64,000 nucleotides of DNA from Citrus sinensis (Eukaryota; Streptophyta; Magnoliopsida; Sapindales; Rutaceae): the NCBI RefSeq assembly GCF_022201045.2, contig NC_068559.1:23691501-23755500 (forward strand), written 5' to 3'. The number at the start of each line of letters is the position of its first letter. Position 1 is the first letter of the stretch. Below are positions 63,179-64,000 of this stretch, piece after piece. The position numbers were made by a program, and so were the translations under genes. A model generated the notes under the pieces. That model saw only the letters and a program-made list of their open reading frames with translations, did not search any database and was not told where the DNA came from.

Positions 63179-63311
63179 ATGAGTTTTCGTTGTTTTCATT
63201 CCTCTCAGGTGTAAGATTTGAAAACTAGGTAATAATATAGAATACATGGCATAAAAATGTTGAATGAGCTTGACAATGTAGCAACAGAAGCAATCTCTAA
63301 TATCAAATTAT
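63179..63311. other. Shared 3' region of convergent DTW and Nudix genes
   Basis: Only 133 bases separate the two stop codons, so the transcripts' 3' UTRs very probably overlap. Confidence 0.5.

Positions 63312-64000
<689 letters not shown>

Overview
The window is nuclear DNA of a flowering plant, almost certainly a eudicot. Genes are split by GT-AG introns, intergenic DNA is very AT-rich, and every recognised protein belongs to a plant family (CRWN nuclear lamina, IDA peptide hormone, MIZU-KUSSEI domain, SABATH methyltransferase, plant cytochrome b561). A woody rosid such as Citrus is my impression only; nothing here fixes the genus.

Layout. 1-3250 has no gene I can support and holds one MITE. 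3251-7130 (-) is an 11-exon gene for a plastid-type SLH-domain coiled-coil protein. A fold-back element with an AAT-rich core lies at 7349-8591. 8942-11025 (-) is a 4-exon cytochrome b561. A second inverted-repeat element is at 11755-12420 and a tRNA-derived SINE at 15878-16163. 16705-17879 (+) is a 3-exon TauD/clavaminate-synthase-like dioxygenase. From about 18.4 to 30 kb the window is a repeat island: a trimeric higher-order tandem array (18.5-20.6 kb), then a second diverged repeat family into which a 4,079-bp hAT transposon (21645-25723) has inserted, leaving a perfect 8-bp target duplication. Its transposase gene is broken.

30478-38090 (+) is an 8-exon CRWN/NMCP1 nuclear lamina gene. 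41516-43676 (+) is a 2-exon LRR protein of the PII-2 type, and 49931-50197 (+) is an IDA-type peptide hormone precursor. 55619-57349 (-) is a SABATH methyltransferase pseudogene that no single open frame reveals. 59536-60348 (-) is an intronless MIZ1-type DUF617 gene, 62444-63178 (+) an intronless DTW-domain tRNA modification enzyme, and 63312 to about 63610 (-) the 3' exon of a NUDT1-type Nudix hydrolase whose 5' part lies beyond the window.

The genes are not an operon. The order CRWN, PII-2-type LRR, IDA-type peptide, NUDT1, with the SLH and DUF617 genes nearby, repeats an order I recall from several duplicated Arabidopsis segments, so this looks like a less fractionated version of one ancestral block. 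Exon joins were made by eye from GT-AG sites. In each of the five multi-exon genes given complete models, the summed exons stay in frame from ATG to stop. I found no clearly new biological system. The most unusual items are the trimeric repeat array, the five-hairpin insertion in a CRWN intron, the hidden SABATH pseudogene and the conserved gene order.
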